Assembly (NCBI RefSeq): GCF_014837015.1
Contig: NZ_JACSPT010000007.1
Span: 102,810 to 166,809 of the forward strand
Source: Acinetobacter pecorum
GTDB taxonomy: Bacteria > Pseudomonadota > Gammaproteobacteria > Pseudomonadales > Moraxellaceae
Length of the DNA: 64,000 nucleotides
Direction: 5' to 3'
The translations under genes were made by a program, and so were the position numbers. The notes beneath the pieces were generated by a model, which had not been told where the DNA came from, did not search any database, and was given only the letters and a program-made list of their open reading frames with translations. The first letter of the stretch is position 1; each line of letters begins with the position of its first letter. Shown in pieces: positions 27,782 to 37,549 of the stretch.

Positions 27782-29167
27782 ATGAAAATTCTAGACTTAA
27801 AAAAAGGATTATTTGCAGCGACCCTCACCATGAGTGCTGCACAGTTGCAGGCGGTCACGCCGGTTGATTTTTCAAATCTGGTGGAGCAGGTCAGTCCTGC
27901 TGTAGTCAGTGTCAATGTCGTTAAAAAAATGAGCGAAGAAGAGCTCTTACAACAACAAGTTCCAGAAATTCTGCGCCGCTTTTTTGGCAATCAGGTGATT
28001 ATTCCGCAGCAGCGTATGCCACAGGAAAAGACGGGCTATGGCAGTGCATTCTTTATCAGTAAGGATGGTTATCTGCTAACCAATCATCATGTGGTTGAGG
28101 ATGCTTCCAAAGTCACCATTACCCTGAATGACCGTCGTGAAATTGATGCCACTGTTGTCGGTAGTGATGCACGAACTGACGTAGCTTTGCTTAAAGTTAA
28201 TGGCTCGAATTTTCCAGAATTACGGACAGGAGATGTCGGACGCTTACGTGTTGGTGAGCCTGTACTCGCCATTGGTTCGCCATTTGGCTTTGATTATTCC
28301 GCTTCTGCCGGAATTGTCAGTGCCAAAATGCGCAACATGATGGGTGAAACTGCAGTCCCTTTTATCCAGACTGATGTAGCTCTAAACCCAGGTAATTCCG
28401 GTGGCCCTCTGTTTAACCAGCGTGGTGAAGTAGTCGGTGTTAACTCACGGATATTTAGTGGAACCGGTGGGTATATGGGTTTGTCCTTCTCGATTCCGAT
28501 TGATGTCGCGATGGAAGTTGCGGATCAATTGAAGAAGAATGGTAAAGTGACGCGTTCATATCTGGGCGTAAGTTTGCAGGATATCGACCGTAACCTGGCT
28601 GAATCCTATAATCTGCCTAAACCAGAAGGTTCTCTGGTAACTCAGGTTGCACCAAACTCTCCGGCTGCACGTGCAGGTCTGCGTGCCAGTGATGTCATTT
28701 TAAAATACAACGGTACCCCAATTTCACGTACCAGTGAATTGTTGAACTATCTGAACCGTACTGCACCCCAGCAGCAGGTACAGCTTGAAATCTTGCGTGA
28801 TGATAAACGTCGTAGTCTTTCAGCGACTTTAAGTGCGGCACCAGATGATACGCCAGCAAAAGCAGGCACACAGGCTCAGCCGAATAAAGGACCAATAATC
28901 GGGGTTTCAATTCGTGATCTTAGTCCGGCAGAGTTAGCGCAGTTAGAAATCAAAGGTGGGGTAGTGATTCAGGATGTACGACCGGGGGGTATTGCGGCAC
29001 AGGCACGAATTATGCCGAATGATGTGATCACGCAAATTAATAATCAGAAAGTACTGAATTCTAATCAGTTTGTGCAAGAGGTGTCTGAACTGAAAAAGGG
29101 TAGCATTGCGCGCGTGACCTTGATCCGTCAGGGTCAGCTTGCGGTAGTCGGCATGCGTATCTCATAA
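27782..29167 (+). CDS. mucD: Periplasmic Do-like serine protease (MucD/DegP)
   Basis: A 461-residue HtrA protease. The signal peptide ends near QLQA (residue 24). The catalytic triad is His in TNHHVV (about 102), Asp in RTDVALL (about 132) and Ser in GNSGGPL (about 205). Two PDZ domains follow (about 245-340 and 370-455). It degrades misfolded envelope proteins. The position between nadB and lepA matches mucD of Pseudomonas, but the algU-mucA-mucB-mucC genes are absent here. Confidence 0.93.
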   Translation: MKILDLKKGLFAATLTMSAAQLQAVTPVDFSNLVEQVSPAVVSVNVVKKMSEEELLQQQVPEILRRFFGNQVIIPQQRMPQEKTGYGSAFFISKDGYLLTNHHVVEDASKVTITLNDRREIDATVVGSDARTDVALLKVNGSNFPELRTGDVGRLRVGEPVLAIGSPFGFDYSASAGIVSAKMRNMMGETAVPFIQTDVALNPGNSGGPLFNQRGEVVGVNSRIFSGTGGYMGLSFSIPIDVAMEVADQLKKNGKVTRSYLGVSLQDIDRNLAESYNLPKPEGSLVTQVAPNSPAARAGLRASDVILKYNGTPISRTSELLNYLNRTAPQQQVQLEILRDDKRRSLSATLSAAPDDTPAKAGTQAQPNKGPIIGVSIRDLSPAELAQLEIKGGVVIQDVRPGGIAAQARIMPNDVITQINNQKVLNSNQFVQEVSELKKGSIARVTLIRQGQLAVVGMRIS

Positions 29168-29183
29168 GATTGCTGGATTTTCT

Positions 29184-29213
29184 TGAAAAACCGCTTGTAG
29201 AAGCGGTTTTTTA
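29184..29213 (+). terminator. mucD terminator
   Basis: An 11-bp stem (29186-29196 with 29201-29211), GTAG loop, T run. Confidence 0.85.
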
Positions 29214-29287
29214 TTTTTTGCAATTTACCCCAGCGATAAATTCGGTAGACTCTATAACCTTAAAATCATGGAAAGGATAATAGCAAA

Positions 29288-29740
29288 GTGAGCGGTATTT
29301 TTGATCTTGCTTTAAAGGTTCAAGCCAAACATATTGATGGATTAGGTCATGTGAACAATGTGATCTATGTGCAATGGATGCAGGATGTCGCATCAGCTCA
29401 TATTGAAAAACTGGGCTTGGGATTAAAGCAATATGTGGAACTGAAACATGCCATGGTCGCGGTTGAGCATCAGGTGCAATACCGTAAGGCGGCTTTTGAA
29501 GGCGATGAGATTATTCTGCGCACCTGGCTGAATGATCTTAATGCCCTGTATTCCTTTAGACAATACGCATTTTATCGGCCCCAGGATCAGACCCTGTTGT
29601 TTACCGGCAGTACTCAATGGGCCTGTATTGAAATGGCCACAGGGCGCCCAAAACGCATGTCACCGACATTTACCCAGGCTTATCAGCCACTTTCAGAACA
29701 TATAAATCCTTTTGATTTTTCAAGTTTACATTTGGATTAA
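29288..29740 (+). CDS. Acyl-CoA thioesterase, 4HBT/YbgC-like
   Basis: A 150-residue hotdog thioesterase. The 4HBT active-site block DGLGHVNNVIYVQWMQD (about residues 17-33) is followed by YRKAAFEGDEI. It hydrolyses acyl-CoA or 4-hydroxybenzoyl-CoA-like thioesters. It starts at GTG 29288 with GGA about ten bases upstream, the only plausible start for a full-length domain. Inserted between mucD and lepA. Confidence 0.83.
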   Translation: MSGIFDLALKVQAKHIDGLGHVNNVIYVQWMQDVASAHIEKLGLGLKQYVELKHAMVAVEHQVQYRKAAFEGDEIILRTWLNDLNALYSFRQYAFYRPQDQTLLFTGSTQWACIEMATGRPKRMSPTFTQAYQPLSEHINPFDFSSLHLD

Positions 29741-29909
29741 TGAGACAAAATTTTCCAGTTTGAGCAGTACATCTGGATAATATTGAGGAAGAAGGGGAGT
29801 TGGGGAACTATTTTCTAATCATGGTGATCCAGACTTCATCTGACTGATATGTATGCGACATAGGGAATAAAGGAAAAAATATAATTCTTTTTCTAGATCA
29901 CCATTCTGC

Positions 29910-29990
29910 TATAATCCTTCGCAATTTCTATTCGGCTTTTGTTATGTAATATTTTTAAATTACATAGCGCGTTTTTTCTCAAGGTAACCC
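29910..29990 (+). promoter_or_regulatory. lepA promoter box and leader hairpin
   Basis: A consensus -10 box TATAAT lies at 29910-29915; the -35 is weak. In the leader an 8-bp perfect hairpin (29943-29950 with 29959-29966) is followed by GCGCG and a T6 run, so it could act as an attenuator for the lepA-to-miaE cluster. The ribosome site is AAGG before ATG 29991. Confidence 0.5.
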
Positions 29991-31808
29991 ATGGCGCAAG
30001 CTAAAAAATCTGTTGATATTAAAAACATTCGTAACTTCTCGATTATTGCGCACATTGACCACGGTAAATCGACCCTAGCGGATCGCTTTATTCAAACTTG
30101 TGGCGGCTTGCAAGATCGTGAAATGCAGGCTCAAGTCCTTGACTCAATGGAGCTTGAGCGCGAACGTGGGATTACCATTAAAGCCACTTCGGTAACCTTG
30201 TACTATACTCATCCCAATGGTCAAGAGTATCAGTTGAACTTTATTGATACGCCGGGACACGTCGACTTCTCTTATGAAGTATCACGCTCGCTCGCTGCCT
30301 GTGAAGGTGCATTGCTGGTGGTAGATGCTGCGCAGGGCGTAGAAGCACAGTCGGTTGCCAACTGCTATACCGCAATTGAGCAAGGTCTGGAAGTACTCCC
30401 GGTATTGAACAAGATTGACTTGCCGCAAGCTGAGCCTGAACGTGTGATTCAGGAAATTGAAGATATTATTGGAATTGAAGCTACAGAAGCCCCGACCTGT
30501 TCTGCAAAAACAGGTTTGGGTATTGAGGGTGTGCTTGAAACACTGGTCAATGTAATTCCTGCACCGGAAGGTGATCGTGAAGCACCATTGCAAGCCCTGA
30601 TTGTAGATTCATGGTTTGATAACTACCTGGGTGTCGTTTCTCTGGTACGCGTCAAGCAGGGTCGTGTGCGTAAAGGCGACAAGATGTTGATTAAATCAAC
30701 AGGTCAAACGCACATCATTACTTCTGTGGGGATCTTTAACCCGAAACATACTGAAACAGGTATGTTGGAAGCGGGTGAAGTTGGTTTTGTCATTGCCGGT
30801 ATCAAAGATATTTTCGGTGCGCCAGTCGGTGATACGATTACCTTGGCAACCACACCTGAAGTGGCAACATTGCCGGGCTTCAAAAAGGTGAAACCGCAGG
30901 TTTATGCTGGTCTATTCCCGATTGATGCCAGCGATTTTGAACCTTTCCGTGAAGCTTTGCATAAGCTACAAATCAATGACTCGGCCTTGTTCTTTGAACC
31001 TGAAAGTTCAGATGCACTGGGTTTCGGTTTCCGTTGTGGCTTCTTGGGTATGTTGCACATGGAGATCGTACAGGAACGTCTGGAACGTGAGTACGATCTT
31101 GACCTGATTTCTTCTGCGCCAACCGTAATTTATGAAGCGGTGATGAAGAATGGCCAGACAATTTATATCGACAGCCCATCCAAAATGCCAGATGGTTCAA
31201 CGGTTGAAGATTTACGTGAACCGATTGCTGAATGTCATATCCTTGTGCCGCAAGAATACCTAGGTAACGTCATGACATTGTGTGTTGAGCGCCGTGGTGT
31301 GCAAAAAGATATGAAGTTTATGGCGAATCAGGTTTCAATTACTTTCGAAATTCCAATGGCCGAAGTGGTCATGGACTTCTTTGATAAATTGAAGTCATGT
31401 TCACGTGGTTTTGCCTCTCTCGACTATAACTTTGTCCGTTTTGAAAGCTCCTCTTTAGTCAAAGTAGATGTCTTGATCAATGGGGAAAAAGTCGATGCCT
31501 TGGCGATGATCTGTCACCGTAACGATGCACGCCATCGTGGTATTGCATTGGTTGAAAAGATGAAAGACTTGATTCCACGTCAAATGTTTGATGTGGCGAT
31601 TCAGGCGGCAATTGGGGCGCAAATCATTGCCCGTTCTACTGTAAAAGCCATGCGTAAAAACGTATTGGCGAAATGTTATGGTGGTGACGTGTCACGTAAG
31701 AAAAAACTTCTGTCTAAACAGAAAGAAGGTAAGAAGCGCATGAAACAGGTGGGTAGTGTAGAAATCCCGCAAGAAGCGTTCTTAGCCGTATTAAAAGTCG
31801 AACGCTAA
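29991..31808 (+). CDS. lepA: Elongation factor 4 (LepA)
   Basis: A 605-residue translational GTPase. G1 is AHIDHGKST near residue 20, G2 ERGITIK, G3 DTPGHVDF and G4 NKID near residue 136. The LepA-specific C-terminal domain follows ([18 protein letters not shown]). It binds ribosomes and back-translocates tRNAs. First gene of the lepA-lepB-DUF4845-rnc-era cluster. Confidence 0.97.
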   Translation: MAQAKKSVDIKNIRNFSIIAHIDHGKSTLADRFIQTCGGLQDREMQAQVLDSMELERERGITIKATSVTLYYTHPNGQEYQLNFIDTPGHVDFSYEVSRSLAACEGALLVVDAAQGVEAQSVANCYTAIEQGLEVLPVLNKIDLPQAEPERVIQEIEDIIGIEATEAPTCSAKTGLGIEGVLETLVNVIPAPEGDREAPLQALIVDSWFDNYLGVVSLVRVKQGRVRKGDKMLIKSTGQTHIITSVGIFNPKHTETGMLEAGEVGFVIAGIKDIFGAPVGDTITLATTPEVATLPGFKKVKPQVYAGLFPIDASDFEPFREALHKLQINDSALFFEPESSDALGFGFRCGFLGMLHMEIVQERLEREYDLDLISSAPTVIYEAVMKNGQTIYIDSPSKMPDGSTVEDLREPIAECHILVPQEYLGNVMTLCVERRGVQKDMKFMANQVSITFEIPMAEVVMDFFDKLKSCSRGFASLDYNFVRFESSSLVKVDVLINGEKVDALAMICHRNDARHRGIALVEKMKDLIPRQMFDVAIQAAIGAQIIARSTVKAMRKNVLAKCYGGDVSRKKKLLSKQKEGKKRMKQVGSVEIPQEAFLAVLKVER

Positions 31809-31828
31809 AATAATAAGGATATAAGCCC

Positions 31829-32656
31829 ATGGATTTTGATTTTAATTTGATTCTTGTGCCTGCGACTCTGTTTTTTGTCGCAGTATGGTTGCTAGACAAG
31901 TTTGTCTTGAAACAAAGGCAAACCCGGGGCAAGGGTAACGAGAATTTCATTATCACTTGGGCTTATGATTTTTGGCCGGTACTTGCCATTGTGCTAATCC
32001 TGCGTTCATTTTTATATGAGCCTTTTAATATTCCATCCGATTCGATGGTGCCGACCCTGGAAACTGGCGACTTTATTCTGGTGAACAAGTTCGACTATGG
32101 CATCAAACTGCCTATTGTGAATACCAAAATTATTGATACTGGTAGTCCAGAACGTGGTGATGTCGCGGTGTTCCGTTATCCGCCTCAACCTTCCATCAGC
32201 TATATCAAACGAATTGTCGGCTTGCCAGGTGATCATATTGTTTATGATCATGGTCAGCTGAGTATTAATGGAAAAAAAGTAGCAAAAGTTCCGGTTGAGT
32301 TTAGCCGCGAAAAAGACCGTTTAGATACACCGACAGCTATTTATCATAAAGAAACCCTGGGTGAACATACTTTTACCATGCGTGAGCTGGAAGGGGTTAA
32401 TGTTGCTCGTCAGGCACCTTATATTAACTATCTGGAAAATGGTAAATATTCAGGTGAAAATGGTTTATATTGGGAAGTAACAGTGCCAGAAGGTCACTAC
32501 TTCGCGATGGGGGATAATCGCGATCAGAGTGCTGACAGTCGTTTCTGGGGGCTTGTTCCGGAAGAAAACTTAACAGGTCGTGCATTCTATATCTGGATGC
32601 ATAAAGAACCTGGCTTTAAATTGCCATCGTTTAGTCGAAACGGAACAATTGATTAA
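31829..32656 (+). CDS. lepB: Signal peptidase I
   Basis: A 275-residue membrane peptidase. Two N-terminal membrane segments (about 5-22 and 47-65) precede the catalytic Ser in PSDSMVPTL (about 72). The catalytic Lys is in IKRIVGLPGD (about 131) and the GDNRDQSADSR box is near 230. It removes signal peptides of secreted proteins. 20 bp after lepA. Confidence 0.96.
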   Translation: MDFDFNLILVPATLFFVAVWLLDKFVLKQRQTRGKGNENFIITWAYDFWPVLAIVLILRSFLYEPFNIPSDSMVPTLETGDFILVNKFDYGIKLPIVNTKIIDTGSPERGDVAVFRYPPQPSISYIKRIVGLPGDHIVYDHGQLSINGKKVAKVPVEFSREKDRLDTPTAIYHKETLGEHTFTMRELEGVNVARQAPYINYLENGKYSGENGLYWEVTVPEGHYFAMGDNRDQSADSRFWGLVPEENLTGRAFYIWMHKEPGFKLPSFSRNGTID

Positions 32657-32680
32657 TTGTTTCAAGCAGGAAAATAAAAA

Positions 32681-33052
32681 ATGAGACATCAACAAGGTGC
32701 TTCTTATATTGGGGTTTTAATTGCAATCGTGGGCTTTGCATTTCTTGCAAAAGTGGCGATTGCGGTGTGGGGGCCATACTTTGATGATCGTATGGTCGAT
32801 GGTGAGATTGAGGCGCTGTTAAAAAGTGCTCCTGCAAATATCACGCCGGAGAAATTTAATTCTGATCTGTCTAAGCGTTTAGAGATGAATAATATTCGTA
32901 ATTTTGACATTAAACAGAATGTTATTCTCGATAATGCGCAAGCGATGGTCGTAAGAAAGAATTATGAAATTCGTAAAAATTTCATAATGAATATCGATTT
33001 AGTGATGAAGTTTGAGAAAGAGTTTGATCAAAGCACAGTCAAAGCTAAATGA
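32681..33052 (+). CDS. DUF4845 membrane-anchored protein
   Basis: A 123-residue protein. One N-terminal membrane segment (about residues 6-30, GVLIAIVGFAFLAKVAIAVW) is followed by a small periplasmic domain. Matches the DUF4845 protein that lies between lepB and rnc in pseudomonads. Function unknown; its C-terminus overlaps the start of rnc. Confidence 0.88.
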   Translation: MRHQQGASYIGVLIAIVGFAFLAKVAIAVWGPYFDDRMVDGEIEALLKSAPANITPEKFNSDLSKRLEMNNIRNFDIKQNVILDNAQAMVVRKNYEIRKNFIMNIDLVMKFEKEFDQSTVKAK

Positions 33053-33722
33053 TGAACGTCTTGCCAAACGAATCGGCTATCAGTTTAAACAGGCTGATTT
33101 GCTGAAACTGGCATTGACTCATCGTTCAGTCAGTCATAAACACAACTACGAACGCCTGGAATTTCTGGGCGATTCGCTTTTAGGGATGATTATTGCGAAT
33201 TATCTTTTTAATGCCTATCCAAGCGAAAATGAAGGCCGGTTGACGCGTATGCGTGCCACCTTGGTTCGTCAGGAAGCATTAGGAAAAATCGCCAATGATT
33301 TAAAACTGAGCCAGAATTTAATTCTCAGTACCGGTGAATTGAAATCTGGTGGTCATCATCGTGAGTCTATACTGGCAGATACGGTAGAAGCTATTATTGG
33401 TGCGATCTATGTCGACTGCGGTGATCTCACCGTGCTAGAACCGATTGTGTTAAAATGGTATGAACCCTATTTAGACCATATTGAGCCGACAGACCAGCTT
33501 AAAGACCCTAAATCCCGCTTACAAGAGTATTTACAAGCACGTAAGAAACCTCTCCCGGTTTACGAGGTTGTGGATATTCAAGGTGATGCACCCAATCAGC
33601 ATTTTAAAGTGGAATGCCAGATTGCGGGATTACCGACTATGCAAGGCGAAGGTGCGAGCCGGCGTTTTGCTGAACAAGCCGTTGCGGCGGATATTTTGAA
33701 ACTTTTGGAGCATAAGTCTTAA
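33024..33722 (+). CDS. rnc: Ribonuclease III
   Basis: A 232-residue RNase III. The signature ERLEFLGDSLLG lies near residue 39, the Glu/Asp metal ligands include DTVEAIIGAIY near 114, and a C-terminal double-strand RNA-binding domain spans about 155-225. No ATG is available. TTG 33024 gives an N-terminus (MIKAQSKLNDERL) that lines up with Acinetobacter RNase III as I remember it. TTG 33012 is the other choice. The start overlaps the DUF4845 gene by 29 bp, so translation is coupled. Confidence 0.93.
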   Translation: MIKAQSKLNDERLAKRIGYQFKQADLLKLALTHRSVSHKHNYERLEFLGDSLLGMIIANYLFNAYPSENEGRLTRMRATLVRQEALGKIANDLKLSQNLILSTGELKSGGHHRESILADTVEAIIGAIYVDCGDLTVLEPIVLKWYEPYLDHIEPTDQLKDPKSRLQEYLQARKKPLPVYEVVDIQGDAPNQHFKVECQIAGLPTMQGEGASRRFAEQAVAADILKLLEHKS

Positions 33723-34750
33723 TGACTACTCATTCCGATCACATTGATGCTGATCACGAGTCGCAAAGCGACAGTCACGACCTGGTAAATCAATTTTTTA
33801 GTGCACAAGGCACTGAGATTCCATCGGATTACCGCAGTGGTTTTGTTGCTATTGTCGGTCGTCCAAACGTGGGTAAATCCACATTGATGAACCATATTTT
33901 GGGACAGAAACTTTCGATTACTTCACGTAAGCCACAAACCACACGTCATAAAATTGTGGGAATTGATTCACGTGAAAAATCTCAGGCAGTATTTGTCGAT
34001 ACTCCAGGGATGCATAAAAAAGAAGTACGTGCCATCAATAAAATGATGAACCGTGCAGCGCACTCTGCACTGCGTGATGTTAATCTGGTGCTATTTGTAG
34101 TAGATGCCCAGAAATGGACACCGAATGATGACCTGGTTCTGGAAAAGCTGAAAAACGCTGAAATGCCAGTGATTCTGGTGATCAACAAGCTGGACACCTT
34201 TGAAAACAAGAACGAAGCTTTGCCGCTTATTCGTGAACGCGAAAAGCTGATGAACTTTGCGGAAATCGTGCCGGTATCTGCGCTTCGTGGTGCCAATCTT
34301 GAACATTTACGTGACACGATTGCCAAGTATCTTCCATTCCAGCCACCACTGTATTCGCTGGATCAACTGACCGATCGTTCAGAGCGTTTCCTGGCATCTG
34401 AAATTATCCGTGAAAAGATCATGCGTCAGTTGGGTGAGGAGCTTCCGTACGATTTGACCGTTCAGATAGAATCATTTAAAACTGAAGAACCGGTCTTGAA
34501 TGAAAAAACCGGTCGTATGAAAGCCGCCTGTACCTATATTGATGCCACGATTTTTGTCGATCGCCCGAGCCAGAAAGCGATTGTGATTGGTGAGAAAGGT
34601 GTCAAACTGAAAAAAATCGGTATGGATGCGCGTCTCGATATGGAAAAAATGTTCGAACAGAAAATCATGCTGACGCTTTGGGTGAAAGTTAAAGGTGGCT
34701 GGTCTGATGATGAGCGTGCATTAAAAAGTTTAGGTTATAGTGATATCTAA
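33722..34750 (+). CDS. era: GTPase Era
   Basis: A 342-residue GTPase for 16S rRNA and 30S maturation. G1 is GRPNVGKST near residue 46, G3 DTPGMH, G4 NKLD, and the C-terminal KH domain spans about 260-340 (VIGEKGVKLKKIG). It has an N-terminal acidic, His-rich extension of about 30 residues compared with E. coli Era. ATG overlaps the rnc stop by one base. Confidence 0.95.
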   Translation: MTTHSDHIDADHESQSDSHDLVNQFFSAQGTEIPSDYRSGFVAIVGRPNVGKSTLMNHILGQKLSITSRKPQTTRHKIVGIDSREKSQAVFVDTPGMHKKEVRAINKMMNRAAHSALRDVNLVLFVVDAQKWTPNDDLVLEKLKNAEMPVILVINKLDTFENKNEALPLIREREKLMNFAEIVPVSALRGANLEHLRDTIAKYLPFQPPLYSLDQLTDRSERFLASEIIREKIMRQLGEELPYDLTVQIESFKTEEPVLNEKTGRMKAACTYIDATIFVDRPSQKAIVIGEKGVKLKKIGMDARLDMEKMFEQKIMLTLWVKVKGGWSDDERALKSLGYSDI

Positions 34751-34788
34751 GCGATAAAAATTTGTAAGACCCTTTAAGGAATGCCGTG

Positions 34789-34986
34789 ATGATAAAAGTG
34801 TTAGCAGTCGTTACATGTATTGTATTTCTGCAAGGCTGCATTCATAAAGTAGTCACGGTTCCTGTCAAAGTGGCTTATAAAACCACAAAAGTCGCAGTCA
34901 AAGGCACTGCGGCTGTTGTGGGTGCCGTCATTCCTGATGGGGATGACGAAGAAGATGAGAAAAAATCAAAAAAGAATAAAGATTAA
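34789..34986 (+). CDS. Small lipoprotein (NF038104-like)
   Basis: A 65-residue lipoprotein. A short signal peptide with lipobox FLQGC (Cys about residue 16) is followed by a Val/Lys/Thr-rich segment and an acidic-then-basic tail (DGDDEEDEKKSKKNKD). Small lipoproteins of this kind are widespread in Acinetobacter; function unknown. ATG 34789 is eight bases from AAGGA; the GTG at 34786 is less likely. Inserted between era and recO. Confidence 0.82.
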   Translation: MIKVLAVVTCIVFLQGCIHKVVTVPVKVAYKTTKVAVKGTAAVVGAVIPDGDDEEDEKKSKKNKD

Positions 34987-34997
34987 AGAAGTAATCT

Positions 34998-35708
34998 ATG
35001 CGTAATGAAGTACTGCATGGATATTTAATTCATCATCGCAAATATCGCGATCGCAGCCATATCGTACATTTATTTACTCAGGAATATGGCCGTATTGACG
35101 GAATTTTAAGGCAGACGCCGCCGCCACAATATCAGCCCATTCGTTTGCAAGCCTCAGGTAAGTCAGAACTCAAAAATTTTACGAAGCTGGAAATTGTTAA
35201 TCAGCCCATTTTCTTTTTCGGGGATGCATTCTTTTCAGGATTTTATCTGAATGAGATTCTGCTGCGACTGTGCCCACTTGAAGTCGAAATGCCGCAAACT
35301 TTTGCCAAATATGGCGAAACTCTAGTGGCCTTGCAGCAGCTTTCTACGCAAATTGATCCGAATACTTATCTCAAGCAGATCTTGCGTCAATTTGAACATA
35401 TCTTGTTGGAAGAACTTGGCTATGGTCTGGATTTTTCAGTCGATGCCAATCAGGCGCAGATTAATCCTGAGCAACATTACTATTTTCAGCTTAATGATGG
35501 TTTCATGCCCTCTGCCAAAGTTTCACGTTCGACCATGTCTGGACAGCAGATTTTAACTATGCTGAGCCATGAAAATGGTAGGGATTTTAATCCAGAACAG
35601 TTACAATTATTGACGAAGCTTTATCGACAGGTCATCACTGCCTTACTCGGTGATCGACCACTCAAAAGTCGGCAATTGTGGATCCAAAATTCTCAATCTC
35701 AATCGTAG
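34998..35708 (+). CDS. recO: DNA repair protein RecO
   Basis: A 236-residue RecF-pathway mediator. The N-terminal OB-fold shows LHGYLIHHRKYRDRSHIVHLFT and GRIDGILR. The helical C-terminal domain follows. It helps load RecA on SSB-coated DNA. The usual zinc-binding cysteines are not evident (only one Cys is visible), as in other gammaproteobacterial RecO. Confidence 0.92.
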   Translation: MRNEVLHGYLIHHRKYRDRSHIVHLFTQEYGRIDGILRQTPPPQYQPIRLQASGKSELKNFTKLEIVNQPIFFFGDAFFSGFYLNEILLRLCPLEVEMPQTFAKYGETLVALQQLSTQIDPNTYLKQILRQFEHILLEELGYGLDFSVDANQAQINPEQHYYFQLNDGFMPSAKVSRSTMSGQQILTMLSHENGRDFNPEQLQLLTKLYRQVITALLGDRPLKSRQLWIQNSQSQS

Positions 35709-35721
35709 TTAGGAAAATATT

Positions 35722-36447
35722 ATGGCTGCATTACTTGGTGTCAATATTGACCATGTCGCAACTTTAAGACAAGCACGTGGTACGACGTACCCAGACCCAG
35801 TCAATGCTGCATTGATCTGCGAACAGGCGGGGGCAGAGGGCATTACCCTGCATTTGCGCGAAGACCGTCGTCATATTCAGGATGATGATGTACGTCGTAT
35901 GCGTCCGGTATTGACCACGCATATGAATCTGGAAATGGCGGTGACGGATGAAATGGTCGCTTTTGCTAAAGAAATTCAACCGCAGCATGTCTGTTTCGTG
36001 CCTGAAAAGCGCCAGGAAGTGACTACTGAAGGTGGTCTGGATGTGGTTGGCCATTTTGAAGATGTGAAAAAAGCCACTCAAGAACTGACTGCGATTGGCT
36101 GTGATGTGTCGTTATTTATTGATGCAGACATTGCCCAGATTGATGCTGCAGTTGCTTGCGGTGCACCGACGATTGAAATCCATACTGGTGCCTATGCCGA
36201 TGCAGAAACTCCAGAAGCGCAACAAGCGGAACTTGAACGCATTGTGAAAGGTGCTGAATATGCTGCATCTAAAGGTCTGGTGGTGAATGCAGGTCATGGT
36301 CTGAATCTGGAAAATGTCACTCCGATTGCTGCGATTCCGCAAATTCATGAATTAAATATTGGTCACTCAATTATTGCAGATGCAGTTTTTGTTGGTCTGG
36401 CGCAAGCTGTACAACAAATGAAGGCTGCAATTAAAGCTGCGCGTTAA
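35722..36447 (+). CDS. pdxJ: Pyridoxine 5'-phosphate synthase
   Basis: A 241-residue TIM-barrel enzyme. The N-terminus [26 protein letters not shown] near residue 47 and NAGHGLN near 193 are diagnostic. It makes vitamin B6 from DXP and aminoacetone phosphate. 13 bp after recO. Confidence 0.96.
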   Translation: MAALLGVNIDHVATLRQARGTTYPDPVNAALICEQAGAEGITLHLREDRRHIQDDDVRRMRPVLTTHMNLEMAVTDEMVAFAKEIQPQHVCFVPEKRQEVTTEGGLDVVGHFEDVKKATQELTAIGCDVSLFIDADIAQIDAAVACGAPTIEIHTGAYADAETPEAQQAELERIVKGAEYAASKGLVVNAGHGLNLENVTPIAAIPQIHELNIGHSIIADAVFVGLAQAVQQMKAAIKAAR

Positions 36448-36462
36448 GATTTCAAGAAACAT

Positions 36463-37116
36463 ATGTCAAATAATGATTACGATGAACTCATGAAGCCTGT
36501 GATTGGTTTCCTGGGTTGTGAAACTCCTAAAGCCTGGGTGGATGAAGCATTAAAAAATTTAGATATTTTGATGCAAGACCATGCCAACTGTGAAAAGAAA
36601 GCCGCCAGTACCGCGATGAACCTGATGTTCCGTTACAGTTTCTTTGTGGATTTGCAGGTCAAGCTGGCACAGCTGGTCCGTGAAGAAATGCTGCATTATG
36701 AGCAGGTACTTGAACTAATGGCAAAACGTGGTCAGCAGTGGACTGGTCTCAGTGCAGGACGTTATGCCGGTGGCTTGCGTAAAGAAATCCGTACTTATGA
36801 GCCAGAAGCACTGATTGATGTGTTGGTGATTGGTTCATTTGTAGAAGCACGCTCCTGTGAACGTTTCTATGCACTTGCACCGCATGTTGATGAAGAGCTG
36901 GGGCGTTATTACCGTTACTTGCTCAAGTCTGAATCGCGTCATTTTGAGGACTATTTGGCCTTGGCGATAGATGTGGCAAGAGAGGCGAAGCTGAAAAATC
37001 CAAAAGAGGATATTCAGGCACGGATTGAGCATATCAGAGAAGTGGAAAAGAATCTGATTTTAAGCCCTGATGATATGTTCCGCTTCCATAGTGGTGTGCC
37101 TACCAAAGCAGCTTAG
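36463..37116 (+). CDS. miaE: tRNA-(ms2io6A)37 hydroxylase MiaE
   Basis: A 217-residue non-haem di-iron ferritin-like monooxygenase that hydroxylates ms2i6A37 in tRNA. Metal-ligand motifs are seen as REEMLHYEQV (about residue 68) and SESRHFEDYL (about 164). Last gene of the lepA cluster and 15 bp after pdxJ; a terminator follows. Confidence 0.92.
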   Translation: MSNNDYDELMKPVIGFLGCETPKAWVDEALKNLDILMQDHANCEKKAASTAMNLMFRYSFFVDLQVKLAQLVREEMLHYEQVLELMAKRGQQWTGLSAGRYAGGLRKEIRTYEPEALIDVLVIGSFVEARSCERFYALAPHVDEELGRYYRYLLKSESRHFEDYLALAIDVAREAKLKNPKEDIQARIEHIREVEKNLILSPDDMFRFHSGVPTKAA

Positions 37117-37136
37117 AAGCTATATTAAGATTAAGA

Positions 37137-37164
37137 AAATCCTCCATTGACTGGGGGATTTTTA
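37137..37164 (+). terminator. Terminator of the lepA-miaE cluster
   Basis: Stem of AATCCTCC with GGGGGATT around an ATTGACT loop, then a T run. Confidence 0.7.
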
Positions 37165-37198
37165 TTTTCTGATGAGGGTTGGTAAATCTCAGGCAATA

Positions 37199-37231
37199 AA
37201 AAAGCCCAAGTCTTAAATGCTTGGGCTTTCT
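37199..37231 (-). terminator. tRNA-Asn terminator
   Basis: A 10-bp stem (37201-37210 with 37220-37229), followed by a T run on the minus strand. Confidence 0.8.
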
Positions 37232-37237
37232 TGAATT

Positions 37238-37313
37238 TGGCTCTCCCACCTGGGCTCGAACCAGGGACCTGCGGATTAACAGTCCGTCGCTCTACCGACT
37301 GAGCTATGGGAGA
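37238..37313 (-). tRNA. tRNA-Asn (anticodon GTT)
   Basis: A 76-nt cloverleaf on the minus strand. The 7-bp acceptor stem is TCTCCCA/TGGGAGA. The D arm AGCTCAGTCGGTAGAGC, an anticodon loop with GTT and the T-arm GGTTCGAGCC are present. The 3' CCA is encoded. Confidence 0.97.
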
Positions 37314-37431
37314 ATCTGAATGCGATTATAGAGAGATTTCAGCAGGGGTCAAGCAAAAACTGTCATATTTCTAACAAATTCAATTTATATGATTTTAATT
37401 TAAACAATCATATAAAATTCATAAAAAAAGC

Positions 37432-37494
37432 TTGTCAGAATAAATATCACTTGCTAGATTAAAAATATAAAGTCGTTTGACCAGATGGTCAAAC
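37432..37494 (+). promoter_or_regulatory. Promoter with 20-bp palindromic operator at the start site
   Basis: The -35 TTGTCA (37432-37437) and -10 TAGATT (37455-37460) are 17 bp apart. Starting about eight bases past the expected transcription start is a perfect 9-2-9 palindrome, GTTTGACCA-GA-TGGTCAAAC (37475-37494). This is the position and form of a TetR- or GntR-type repressor site. It could instead be a 5' mRNA hairpin. It controls the gene at 37550. Confidence 0.6.
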
Positions 37495-37549
37495 AGTGTG
37501 GATTTAAACCTACTTGCCAGCACAAAAATGGCTAAACCGGAGAAAGCGA

